From Alphaproteobacteria bacterium (GTDB taxonomy: Bacteria; Pseudomonadota; Alphaproteobacteria; Caulobacterales; Caulobacteraceae): a stretch of DNA of 63,407 nt. The position numbers and the translations under genes are program-made. Shown here in pieces: positions 18,946 through 27,784 of the stretch (positions within the stretch are counted from its first letter, which is position 1; every line of letters begins with the position of its first letter). The stretch covers positions 1 to 63,407 of the forward strand of contig JAHJOK010000033.1 of assembly GCA_018820205.1 (NCBI GenBank), given 5' to 3'. The notes beneath the pieces are model-generated. The model was given only the letters and a program-made list of their open reading frames with translations. It was not told the DNA's origin and did not search any database.

Positions 18946-21111
18946 ATGACGAATCCAGCCTTGGCCGTGCGGATGCTCGCCCTCGCTGCGGCCTTGATCG
19001 GCACACTGGCCGGCGCTCCTGTAAGGGCCGAGGACGGCCATGATCTGTGGCTGCGCTATCGACCGCTCGCGCCTGCACAACAGCAGGCCGCGAGTCCATT
19101 GGGCCGGTCACTCGCGCCCCAGGGCGACAGTCCGACGATCCGGCTCGTGACTGCGGAACTGGCGCGCGGATTGGGAGGTCTGCTGGAGCGCGCGCCGGAC
19201 ATCGCGACGACGCCGCAGCCGGGCGCGATTGTCTATGGCGCGGCGGCTTCCCCCTCGATTGCCGCGCTCGACCTGCCGCTCTCCGATCTCGGCGAGGAAG
19301 GCTATCTCATACGCAGCCTGGATATCGACGGCGACGCCGTCACTGTGATCGCCGCCAACACCGATGTCGGCGTGCTCTACGGCGCCTTCGCCTTGCTACG
19401 CGTGGCCCAGACAGGTCAATCGCTCGCTGATATCGACATCGCCTCGGCGCCGACGGTGAAGCTGCGCGTCCTCAATCACTGGGACAATCTGGATCGCCAT
19501 GTGGAGCGCGGCTATGCGGGTCAGTCGATCTGGGACTGGCATCGGCTGCCCGGCTATACGCCGCAACTGTATGCCGACTATGCCCGCGCCAACGCCTCCA
19601 TCGGCATCAACGGAACGGTGCTGAACAACGTCAACGCCAATGCCCAGATCCTGACCGCGCCCTATCTTGAGAAAGTCGCGGCGCTGGCCGACGTGTTCCG
19701 CCCCTATGGCATCAAGGTCTATCTGTCGGCCCGGTTCAGCGCACCCATCGAGATCGGTGGACTGGACACCGCCGACCCGCTGGACCCCGCCGTCGCCGCC
19801 TGGTGGAAGGCGAAGGCCGACGAAATCTATGCCGCCGTGCCCGACTTTGGCGGCTTTCTGGTCAAGGCCAACTCCGAAGGTCAGCCGGGCCCCCAGGACT
19901 ATGACCGCACCCACGCCGACGGGGCCAACATGCTGGCCGACGCGGTGGCCCCGCACGGCGGCGTCGTGATGTGGCGCGCCTTCGTCTATTCGGCCGAGGA
20001 CGAGACCGACCGCGCCAAACAGGCCTATGCGGAGTTCGTCCCGCTGGACGGCCAGTTCCGCGATAATGTCATTGTCCAGGTCAAGAACGGCGCGATCGAC
20101 TTCCAGCCGCGCGAACCCTTCCATCCGCTGTTCGGCGCCATGCCGCAGACGCCGCTGATGATGGAGTTCCAGATCACCAAGGAATACCTGGGGTTCGCGA
20201 CCCACCTCGGCTATCTCGGTCCGCTGTACGAAGAGGTGCTGCAAGCCGGCACCTGGCGGCCCGGCGAGGGCGCGACCGTGGCCCGCGTCGTCGAAGGCGC
20301 CCTCGACGGCCACGCCCTGACCGGCATGGCGGGCGTCGCCAATATCGGTTCGGACCGCAACTGGTCGGGCAGTCATTTCGATCAGGCCAACTGGTATGTC
20401 TTCGGCCGCATGGCCTGGAACCCCGAGGCCGCCCGCGCCCGGCCGATCGCCGAGGAATGGGCCCGGATGACCTTCTCCAACGACGAACGTTTCGTCACGT
20501 CCGCGGTCGGGATGATGATGGAATCGCGTGAGGCCGTGGTCGATTACATGACGCCGCTGGGCCTGCATCACCTGATGGCGACGGGGCACCACTATGGTCC
20601 CGGGCCCTGGGTGTCGGACCTCGCCCGGCCCGAGTGGAACCCGACCTACTATCATCAGGCCGACCGGGACGGCATCGGCTTTGACCGCACGGCGACCGGC
20701 AGCAAGGCGGTGGATCAATACGCCCCCGAGGTCGCCGCCCGCTTCGCCGATCTGGCGACCGTGCCCGAGGCCGACCTGTTGTGGTTCCATCATGTCCCGT
20801 GGGAGCACCGGATGCGCTCCGGCCGCACCCTGTGGCGGGAACTGGCGGTTCACTATGACCGGGGGGTCGCGACCGTCGGCGACATGCGCACGACCTGGTC
20901 TGGCCTGTCGAACTACGTCGATGCCGAACGGTTCGCCGAGGTGTCCGAGATGCTGGCGATCCAGCAGGACGAGGCCCGCTGGTGGCGCGACGCCAGCCTG
21001 GCCTATTTCAGCGACGTGTCCGGCCGCCCCCTGCCCGAGGGCGTCGCACCGCCCGCCCGGTCACTGGCTGAATACGAGGCGATGTCCTTCCCCCTCGCCC
21101 CCGGCAACTAG
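18946..21111 (+). CDS. GH67 alpha-glucuronidase
   Basis: 721 residues with a Sec signal peptide (MTNPALAVRMLALAAALIGTLAG...). The (beta/alpha)8 centre contains the expected acids: Glu in FLVKANSEGQPGP, Asp in VKNGAIDFQPREP and Glu in MMEFQITKEYLG. Length and signatures fit family 67, which removes 4-O-methyl-glucuronic acid from the end of xylo-oligosaccharides. ATG 18946 is chosen because GGAGGA lies 5 bases upstream and the signal peptide then begins correctly. The end overlaps the GH10 stop by 4 bases (CTAG). Genetic partners are manD and the hexuronate transporter across the divergent promoter. Confidence 0.93.
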   Translation: MTNPALAVRMLALAAALIGTLAGAPVRAEDGHDLWLRYRPLAPAQQQAASPLGRSLAPQGDSPTIRLVTAELARGLGGLLERAPDIATTPQPGAIVYGAAASPSIAALDLPLSDLGEEGYLIRSLDIDGDAVTVIAANTDVGVLYGAFALLRVAQTGQSLADIDIASAPTVKLRVLNHWDNLDRHVERGYAGQSIWDWHRLPGYTPQLYADYARANASIGINGTVLNNVNANAQILTAPYLEKVAALADVFRPYGIKVYLSARFSAPIEIGGLDTADPLDPAVAAWWKAKADEIYAAVPDFGGFLVKANSEGQPGPQDYDRTHADGANMLADAVAPHGGVVMWRAFVYSAEDETDRAKQAYAEFVPLDGQFRDNVIVQVKNGAIDFQPREPFHPLFGAMPQTPLMMEFQITKEYLGFATHLGYLGPLYEEVLQAGTWRPGEGATVARVVEGALDGHALTGMAGVANIGSDRNWSGSHFDQANWYVFGRMAWNPEAARARPIAEEWARMTFSNDERFVTSAVGMMMESREAVVDYMTPLGLHHLMATGHHYGPGPWVSDLARPEWNPTYYHQADRDGIGFDRTATGSKAVDQYAPEVAARFADLATVPEADLLWFHHVPWEHRMRSGRTLWRELAVHYDRGVATVGDMRTTWSGLSNYVDAERFAEVSEMLAIQQDEARWWRDASLAYFSDVSGRPLPEGVAPPARSLAEYEAMSFPLAPGN

Positions 21112-22247
21112 ACCAGCGGCGGCCGGGGCGCGGCCGCCTGGAAGGCCGCCGCCATCGCCTGACGCAAGGGCTTGGCGCGGAAATCGTCGTCATACGGGGT
21201 CGGCCGCTTGGCCAGCCCGTCCTCGCGCGGCCAACGTCCCTGCAGCCAGGTGTAGCGATCCGTCATGCCCCAGGCCATGACCGTATTCAGCTGCGGATAC
21301 TCCAGCATCAGGTCCAGATAGCGCCGTCCCAGGGCCGCGACCTCACGATCGCGCACGACGGGGTCGGCCGGCAGGTTCTTGTCGTGAACGTCGAATTCGG
21401 TGATCGCCAGCTTCAGCCCCATGCCGGTCGCGTCGTCCAGGAAGCGCCGCCATTCGGTTTCCTGCGCGGTGTCGAAACCGACAGAGTCATCGGTGTTTCC
21501 TGACCCGATATGGCTCTGGACGCCCAAGGCGTCGATCGGCACGTCGCGCGATTTCAATCCCTCCAGCAGCCTCAGTACGCCCGCCCGATGGCGCTCGTGC
21601 CCGGCCTCCCAGCTCATATAGTCATTGTAGGCCAGCTGGGCGTTCGGCGCGGCCTCCCGCGCGGTGTGGAAGGCGACATCCAGCGCCGATTGACCCATCG
21701 CCTTCGACAGGCTGGTCTCACGCAGTTCGCCCGTGTCGGCATCGACCGTCTCGTTGATCACGTCCCACGACACGACCTGGGGATAGTGTTCGCAAACCCG
21801 GCGGATGTGGGTTGTCAGAATGCGTTCGGCCTCGGCCCCCGGACGCGATCCAAAGTCGTAGTTGGTCAGCCAGTCGGGGAACCATTGCGGATGGTGCCAC
21901 AACAGGGTGTGACCCCGCATGACCATGTCGTGCTCACCGGCGAAGGCGACGATCGCATCGGCCCGCTCGAAGGTGAAATCAGACGCGTTCGGCCGAAGAG
22001 CCGGCCATTTCATCTCGTTCTCGCAGACCAGGGCGCCGCATTCAGCGGCGATCACTGCCAGATAGCGGTCGGCCTCCGTCGATCCCCGGGCCATGACAGG
22101 TTGGGCGGACAGGGCGCTGCCGAAAATCACCCCCTTGGCGGCCGCCAGAGCGTGCAACGATGGGGCGGGTTGAGACCGGGTTCCGGCTGAGGCGGGAACG
22201 GCCAGCGCGGCCGCAGCGGTCGCGAGCAGGGTGCGTCGGTCGATCAT
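21108..22247 (-). CDS. GH10 endo-1,4-beta-xylanase
   Basis: 379 residues with a Tat-like signal (MIDRRTLLATAAAALAVPASA). Family 10 motifs are visible: MRGHTLLWHHPQWFPDWL, the acid/base Glu in VVSWDVINETVD, and the nucleophile Glu in LKLAITEFDVHD. It hydrolyses the xylan backbone; single-domain, with no carbohydrate-binding module. It is divergent from the GH43 gene across a 59-base spacer with a GntR-type site, and its stop overlaps that of GH67. Confidence 0.93.
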   Translation of the reverse strand: MIDRRTLLATAAAALAVPASAGTRSQPAPSLHALAAAKGVIFGSALSAQPVMARGSTEADRYLAVIAAECGALVCENEMKWPALRPNASDFTFERADAIVAFAGEHDMVMRGHTLLWHHPQWFPDWLTNYDFGSRPGAEAERILTTHIRRVCEHYPQVVSWDVINETVDADTGELRETSLSKAMGQSALDVAFHTAREAAPNAQLAYNDYMSWEAGHERHRAGVLRLLEGLKSRDVPIDALGVQSHIGSGNTDDSVGFDTAQETEWRRFLDDATGMGLKLAITEFDVHDKNLPADPVVRDREVAALGRRYLDLMLEYPQLNTVMAWGMTDRYTWLQGRWPREDGLAKRPTPYDDDFRAKPLRQAMAAAFQAAAPRPPLV

Positions 22248-22293
22248 GTGAAGCTCCGTCGGTCAGGGTTGCCAACCTTATAGAAGAAAGGTC

Positions 22294-22308
22294 AAATGTC
22301 CGACAAAT
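22294..22308. promoter_or_regulatory. GntR-type operator-like site (TGTCCGACA) between GH10 and GH43
   Basis: The sequence around the perfect TGTC-C-GACA palindrome, with A/T-rich flanks, overlaps the GH43 start codon and lies 47 bases from the GH10 start. It is one of six sites in this block with a GTCNGA core and A/T flanks (others at 24642, 29106, 36380, 48463, 55312). Confidence 0.5.
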
Positions 22309-24001
22309 GAAAACACGTCGCACCCTGCCGCTCGTCGCTGCCCTGACCCTGATCAGCGCCTTTCCCGCCGGCGCCCAGACGCAGGCCGCACGTTTTGAAT
22401 CCTTCACCTACGAGGGGTCTGATCCGGCGACCTCCGGCCCGTTGCAACCGGGCCAGTATCGCAATCCGATCCTCAGCGGGTTCTATCCCGACCCTTCGGT
22501 GACGCGGGTGGGACAGGACTATTATCTGGTCACATCGACCTTCAGCTATTTCCCGGGCATCCCGGTCTTCCACAGCAGCGACCTTGTGAACTGGACCCAG
22601 ATCGGCAACGCGATCGACCGGCCGGACCAGCTGGATTTTGGAACCTTGGGCCTGTCGCGAGGCGTGTTCGCCCCGACCATCGAGCATCACGACGGCCTGT
22701 TCTACATCCTGAACACCTGCGTCGATTGCGGCGACAATTTCCTGATCACCGCGACGGACCCAGCCGGTCCATGGAGCGATCCGGTCTGGCTGCCCGACCT
22801 GGTCGGGGGCATCGATCCGGCCCTGTTCGTCGATCAGGAGGGCCAGGCCTGGATCCTCAACAACGGTCCCCCGGAAGGACCGCCCCAGTACGACGGCCAC
22901 CGGGCGATCTGGATCCAGCGGTACGATCTCGAACGACAGGTCACGTTCGGTCCGCGCACGATTCTGGTGAACGGCGGCGTCGACTTCAGCACCAAGCCGA
23001 TCTGGATCGAGGGCCCGCACCTGACGTATCGCAACGGCTGGTATTATCTGACCTGCGCCGAGGGCGGCACCGCTGAGGGTCATTCACAGGTCGTGCTGCG
23101 TTCCCGCGCGCCCGACGGCCCGTTCGAGGCATTCGAAGGCAACCCCATCCTGACGCAGCGCGGCCTGCCCTCCGACCGGCCCTATCCGATCACCTCGGCC
23201 GGCCACGCCGATCTGGTCCAGACACCCGACGGCGACTGGTGGGCGACCCTCCTGGCCGTGCGTCCCTATGGCCCCGACCAGTACAACACCGGCCGCGAGA
23301 CCTTCCTGTTGCCCGTCGACTGGTCCGGCGAATGGCCGATCATCACCGTGCCGGATCAGGTCATCCCCTATGCTGCGGCGCGCCCTGACCTGCCCGAGCA
23401 GCCGACGCCGGACGTTCCGACCAGCGGGCCGTTCCGCGTCGTCGATGACTTCGACGCCGCGACCCTGCCGCCCTGGTGGATGATGATGCGCAATCCGCAC
23501 GAGGCCTGGTTCGACCTGACCTCGTCGCCCGGCGCTCTCAGCCTGACGCCGCGCGCAGTCGATCTGGGCGACAACGCCAACCCGTCCTTCCTCGGCCGCC
23601 GCCAACAGCACCAGTTCGCGACGGCCGAGACCGTCATGGACTGGACCCCCACCCAAGACGGCGACCGTGCGGGCATGGCCGCTCTGCAGAGCGACGACTT
23701 CTGGTATTTGCTGGCGGTCGGACAAGAGAATGGCCGACCCGTCGTCGAACTGCGCAAGCGCACCGGTCCCGAAGAGCCGGCCGACGGCGCAGTGATCGCC
23801 AGCGCTCCCTTGTCAGACCCGGACGATGCCGCGCGCCTGCGGATCACCGCCCGCGCCGACCGCTACGACTTCGCCTATGCGGGCAAGGCGGGCGACTGGA
23901 CGACGCTGGCGGCCGACGTCGACGGCACGGTCCTCAGCACACGGACAGCCGGCGGTTTCGTCGGCGTCGTGTTCGGTCCGCACGCCCGTTCAGCGGACTA
24001 A
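22307..24001 (+). CDS. GH43 beta-xylosidase / alpha-L-arabinofuranosidase
   Basis: 564 residues with a Sec signal (MKTRRTLPLVAALTLISAFPAGA). The five-bladed propeller of GH43 shows all three catalytic carboxylates: Asp in GFYPDPSVTRVG, Asp in LVGGIDPALFVD and Glu in IWIEGPHLTYRNG. From about residue 375 there is a beta-sandwich (FDAATLPPWW...) like the C-terminal XynB domain of GH43 subfamily 12-type xylosidases. It releases xylose or arabinose from xylo-oligosaccharides. ATG 22307 is chosen for the signal peptide. It converges on the next gene with a 4-base overlap. Confidence 0.9.
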   Translation: MKTRRTLPLVAALTLISAFPAGAQTQAARFESFTYEGSDPATSGPLQPGQYRNPILSGFYPDPSVTRVGQDYYLVTSTFSYFPGIPVFHSSDLVNWTQIGNAIDRPDQLDFGTLGLSRGVFAPTIEHHDGLFYILNTCVDCGDNFLITATDPAGPWSDPVWLPDLVGGIDPALFVDQEGQAWILNNGPPEGPPQYDGHRAIWIQRYDLERQVTFGPRTILVNGGVDFSTKPIWIEGPHLTYRNGWYYLTCAEGGTAEGHSQVVLRSRAPDGPFEAFEGNPILTQRGLPSDRPYPITSAGHADLVQTPDGDWWATLLAVRPYGPDQYNTGRETFLLPVDWSGEWPIITVPDQVIPYAAARPDLPEQPTPDVPTSGPFRVVDDFDAATLPPWWMMMRNPHEAWFDLTSSPGALSLTPRAVDLGDNANPSFLGRRQQHQFATAETVMDWTPTQDGDRAGMAALQSDDFWYLLAVGQENGRPVVELRKRTGPEEPADGAVIASAPLSDPDDAARLRITARADRYDFAYAGKAGDWTTLAADVDGTVLSTRTAGGFVGVVFGPHARSAD

Positions 24002-24582
24002 TCCTCGTTGGTTGGCAGCTTGTTCGCGTCGTAATCCTGGCCGAAATCGAGAACCAGCGCCGGGCCCAGTTCGACGGTGTGATCCGCCGTCGCGAGGTGG
24101 ACCGCCAACCCCGTCGATCCTCCGGCATAGTCCTGCTGCGCCACCCCTGAGGCGTAGACCATCTTCCACTCCGGCCCGATTTCGCCGGTCGCCTCGGCGA
24201 TCGCGGCATAGGGGGCCGTGGCCTGCTGGACGCGAACCGGCAGGGTGCTGGTGGTCTGACCGGCCGGCGGCGACGCCAGTCGCGCCCAGACGGCCAGCAG
24301 GATCGTGTCGCCCTGTTTGATCTCGCCGCGAATGCTCATCCCGCCCGAAACGGCCCAGGGTTGGGCCGCCCTGCGCGCCTGCACCGAGATGGCCCGCTCG
24401 CCCAGCACGCCCTCGGCCCTGCGCGGACGCGGCTGGGTCTCGACGCCGTTGATCTGCCAGGATCCGACCGGCGGATTGTTAATGATGTACTGGGTGATGT
24501 CGTCGGCGTCCTGGGCTCGAAGGCTAGCCGCCGTCGCGCCTGTCAGCACCAGGGCTGCGATCAGTCCGATGAAAATACGCAT
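23998..24582 (-). CDS. exported protein with CBM4_9-like beta-sandwich
   Basis: 194 residues: signal peptide (MRIFIGLIAALVLTGATAASLRA), then one domain with the pattern of carbohydrate-binding modules of the CBM4/9/22 type (GSWQINGVE, RAISVQARRAAQPWAVSG, IKQGDTILLAVWARL, EWKMVYASG). No catalytic domain is attached. Such free binding modules may present xylan or glucan to hydrolases or sit with the TonB system. A GGGAG ribosome site precedes ATG 24582. It is divergent from GH9 across a 101-base spacer with a GntR-type site. Family assignment is by pattern only. Confidence 0.65.
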   Translation of the reverse strand: MRIFIGLIAALVLTGATAASLRAQDADDITQYIINNPPVGSWQINGVETQPRPRRAEGVLGERAISVQARRAAQPWAVSGGMSIRGEIKQGDTILLAVWARLASPPAGQTTSTLPVRVQQATAPYAAIAEATGEIGPEWKMVYASGVAQQDYAGGSTGLAVHLATADHTVELGPALVLDFGQDYDANKLPTNED

Positions 24583-24641
24583 GGTTCACTCCCTTGCCCG
24601 AACTCTGTCCGCAGAAGCGTCCGCGTTGACTCGGTTGACCG

Positions 24642-24657
24642 ATTAACTCAGACAATT
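24642..24657. promoter_or_regulatory. GntR-type operator-like site between CBM-like gene and GH9
   Basis: ATTAACTCAGACAATT reads on the other strand as AATTGTCTGAGTTAAT, almost the same as the site at 55312-55326. It lies 27 bases from the GH9 ATG and 60 bases from the CBM-like gene start. Confidence 0.55.
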
Positions 24658-24683
24658 GCGAAACAATAATCAAGGTGGAAACG

Positions 24684-26540
24684 ATGGGTCAGGAACGCGG
24701 CGCGGGTCGCTTCGCATTGTCGATTGCGGCGGTCATGTTGGCGGCCGTCCCGGCCGTGGCGCAGGATCATCCCCTTCAAACCCTGCGACTGAACCAGGTC
24801 GGGTTCGAGACTGAGGGGCCCAAGGCGGCCACGCTCGCCGACCCTCGCACGACGCCCCTGCCCTGGACCGTCGCCGATGAGACCGGCGCGATCGTTTTGT
24901 CCGGCGACACCACCGTCACCGGCCTGGACGCGACATCAGGCGATCATGTCCACACGATCCGCTTCGATGCCGTGCGGACCAGCGGCGACCTGATCCTGAC
25001 CGTCGGCGGCCAGCGCCGGACCGTGCATGTTTCGGCGTCGCCGTTCGCCGACCTGAAGCGCGACGCGATGGTCTTCTTCTATGAGAACCGCAGCGGCGTT
25101 CCGATCGAGGCCGAACACGTCGCCCGCGCCGATCTGGCGCGGCCCGCCGGCCACGCTCCCGATCGCGCGACGTGCTTTTCCGGCGAGGACATGCGCGGAA
25201 ACGTCTGGTCAGGCTGCGACTACACGCTGGACGTCACGGGCGGTTGGTACGACGCGGGCGACCACGGCAAATACGTCGTCAACGGTGGAATCTCGGCCTG
25301 GACCCTGCTGAACGCCTGGGAGCGCGCAGCGACCCAGAGGTTTGCCGAACCCTATCCCGATGGGTCAGCCGACATCCCCGAGGCCGGCAACGGCGTCTCG
25401 GACCTGCTGGACGAGGCACGGATCGAGGTCGAATTCTTGCTGGCGATGCAGATCCCTGAGGGCGCACGTCTCAGGGTCCCTGTCGGCCGGTTCGCCCGTG
25501 ACCAGGCCCTGACGTTCACCGAAATCGACGCAGGCGGACTGGTTCATCACAAGGTGCACGACGTGCGCTGGACCGCCCTTCCCATGGCGCCCGCCGACGA
25601 TCCCGAGACCCGCTATCTGTATCCCCCAAACACCGCCGCGACGCTGAACATGGTCGCCGTGGCGGCCCAGGCGGCGCGGATCTGGAAGACCATCGACCCG
25701 GCCTTTTCCGCGCGCGCGCTCGCTGCGGGGAGACGAGGTTTGGCGGCAGCGCGTCGTCACCCCGACATCTATGCGTTGGGAGACTTCAACGGCGGCGGCG
25801 GCTACGGCGACGACGACCTGAGCGACGAGTTCTATTGGGCCATGGCCGAGATGTTCGTCACGACCGACGACCCCGCGCTGCTGACCGAGTTGAAGGCCTC
25901 GCCCCTGTATCTCACTGCGCCGGGCATGAGCGGCAGAGCCGGCGCCGACATCGGCTGGAACAGCGTCGGCGCCTTGGGCACGATCAGCCTCGCCCTGGCC
26001 GATGACCGCCTGCCCGACGCGGATCGCAACCGCGCTCGCGGCGCCCTCGTCGCCAGCGCACGCACCTATCTGGCCGACGCGCAAACCCAGGGCTATGGCC
26101 ACCCCTTCGCCGGGCCGGACTATAGCTGGGGTTCGAACGGAAACCTGATGAACCGGGCGATGGTGCTGGGACTGGCCCACGACTTCACGGACGAGACCGG
26201 CTTCCGCAACGGCGTCGTCTCCGCTCTGGACTATTTGTTGGGCCGCAACCCGCTGGATCAATCCTATGTCACCGGCTACGGCGACCGGCCGATGGTCAAT
26301 CCGCACCACCGGTTCTGGGCCCATTCGGCCGATCCGGCCTATCCCAAGCCGCCCTCGGGCGTGCTGTCCGGCGGCCCGAACAACACGAACATGAGCGATC
26401 CGGTGGCCCAGACGATGCGCGGCAACTGCCTGCCCCAGAAATGCTGGAAGGACGACATCCGCGCCTTCACCCAGAACGAGGTCGCGGTGAACTGGAACGC
26501 CCCGTTCGTCTGGGTCGCGGCCTTCCTGTCGCCGGACTAG
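24684..26540 (+). CDS. GH9 endoglucanase-type glycoside hydrolase
   Basis: 618 residues: signal peptide, an N-terminal Ig-like domain (LRLNQVGFETEGPKAATLA, to about residue 115) and the (alpha/alpha)6 GH9 catalytic domain. Catalytic residues are visible: the Asp pair in DVTGGWYDAGDHGKY, the His-bearing MVNPHHRFWAH, and the acid Glu near the C-terminus in QNEVAVNWNAPF. The family cleaves beta-1,4-glucans, and some members act on mixed-linkage glucan or glucomannan. ATG 24684 has AAGG 8 bases upstream; a GTG at 24675 is also in frame. The stop overlaps that of the antiporter gene (CTAG). Confidence 0.92.
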   Translation: MGQERGAGRFALSIAAVMLAAVPAVAQDHPLQTLRLNQVGFETEGPKAATLADPRTTPLPWTVADETGAIVLSGDTTVTGLDATSGDHVHTIRFDAVRTSGDLILTVGGQRRTVHVSASPFADLKRDAMVFFYENRSGVPIEAEHVARADLARPAGHAPDRATCFSGEDMRGNVWSGCDYTLDVTGGWYDAGDHGKYVVNGGISAWTLLNAWERAATQRFAEPYPDGSADIPEAGNGVSDLLDEARIEVEFLLAMQIPEGARLRVPVGRFARDQALTFTEIDAGGLVHHKVHDVRWTALPMAPADDPETRYLYPPNTAATLNMVAVAAQAARIWKTIDPAFSARALAAGRRGLAAARRHPDIYALGDFNGGGGYGDDDLSDEFYWAMAEMFVTTDDPALLTELKASPLYLTAPGMSGRAGADIGWNSVGALGTISLALADDRLPDADRNRARGALVASARTYLADAQTQGYGHPFAGPDYSWGSNGNLMNRAMVLGLAHDFTDETGFRNGVVSALDYLLGRNPLDQSYVTGYGDRPMVNPHHRFWAHSADPAYPKPPSGVLSGGPNNTNMSDPVAQTMRGNCLPQKCWKDDIRAFTQNEVAVNWNAPFVWVAAFLSPD

Positions 26541-27745
26541 CCTGGCTTCTCCGACGCATCGAGCAATCGGCGCAATCGCGGCGTCACCATCGGAATGGAC
26601 AGCATCGTCGATCCCACGGCCATCAGCAGCAGGGCGGTGAAGGTCTCGTTGGTGATGATCGCCTTGTCCAGAAGGATGTTGGCGAAGATGATCATGATCA
26701 GGGCCTTGGTCTGAAGCAGCCAGCCGATGATCGACGCCTCGCCCTTCTTCCATTTCAGGATGCGACCGGCGATCCCGACGCCTGCGAGCTTGCCCGTGAC
26801 GGAGGCGACCAGCAGCAGGGCGGCGGCGGCGAACACCGCCACCCCGCCGACGTCCCACTGGGTCCGCAGGCCGGTCGACAGGAAGAACACAGGCATGATC
26901 GCCAGCAGGACATGGTCGCGGAACAGATCCATCCGCTTTCTGTCGAACCAGTCCCCCTCCAGCACCGCGCCCGACAGAAAGGCGCCGACCATGAAATGCA
27001 GCCCCGCCCAGTCGGCCGCGAATCCGCAGGCCGCCAGCCAGATCAGGGCGACGTACCACCGGTCCCGTTCCTGCAGCCTCTGCATCACCCACCGAATCAT
27101 CCAGGTGGCGACGGCGAACCCGATCAGGAACCCGGCCTGACGCCCCACCCTGTCCCAGTCCAGCAGGATCAGCGCCAGCACGCCCCAGATGGCGATGTCG
27201 TCCAGGCTGGCGTAGCGCAGCACCCGCTGCCCCAGCGGCTGTCGCAGGATCTCCAGCTTTTCCATGAACAGCACCAGGATGGGCAGGGCGGTGACCGCGC
27301 AGGCCATTCCGATGCCCAGCACGACCTGCCACGGCGCTCCGTCCGGCCCTACCCAGCCGGGAAAGCGCATCATGAACAGCGCCGCGACAGACCCGAAGAT
27401 CAGCGGCACGGCCAAGGCCAGTCCGGCGGTCACGCTCGTTTCGCCCTTTCGCGCCCAAGCCTGTTTCAGGTCCAGTTCCAGCCCGGCGATCCAGACGAAG
27501 ATCATCACGGCCCACCACGCAATCCCGTTCAGGGCGCCGATCACCTGTGGATTGAAGACGAAGCCGTAATATCCGGGGAAGACCGCACCCAGGACGCCGG
27601 GCCCCAACAGGATACCGCAGATGATCTGAACCACCACCAACGGCGCGTAGTACTCCGTCCGCAGGCCCCTCCAGATCAGATAGGGGACGCTGAAGATCAG
27701 CAGCAGCGCGATCAGGAAGATTTCGCTGGTGGTCATCGCATGCAT
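26537..27745 (-). CDS. CPA2-family cation:proton antiporter
   Basis: 402 residues with about 12 hydrophobic segments and the Na+/H+ exchanger domain pattern: LLGPGVLGAVFPG, VWIAGLELDL and the ion-site-like DDIAIWGVLALIL. No C-terminal TrkA-N domain is present, so it is the short, NapA/KefB-core-only type. It would exchange Na+ or K+ for protons at the inner membrane. Its place between GH9 and the esterase has no obvious link to xylan use. Confidence 0.85.
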   Translation of the reverse strand: MHAMTTSEIFLIALLLIFSVPYLIWRGLRTEYYAPLVVVQIICGILLGPGVLGAVFPGYYGFVFNPQVIGALNGIAWWAVMIFVWIAGLELDLKQAWARKGETSVTAGLALAVPLIFGSVAALFMMRFPGWVGPDGAPWQVVLGIGMACAVTALPILVLFMEKLEILRQPLGQRVLRYASLDDIAIWGVLALILLDWDRVGRQAGFLIGFAVATWMIRWVMQRLQERDRWYVALIWLAACGFAADWAGLHFMVGAFLSGAVLEGDWFDRKRMDLFRDHVLLAIMPVFFLSTGLRTQWDVGGVAVFAAAALLLVASVTGKLAGVGIAGRILKWKKGEASIIGWLLQTKALIMIIFANILLDKAIITNETFTALLLMAVGSTMLSIPMVTPRLRRLLDASEKPG

Positions 27746-27784
27746 GTCTTGATCCTGCGTCGGCGCCCCCGGAAGTCCGGCCGC

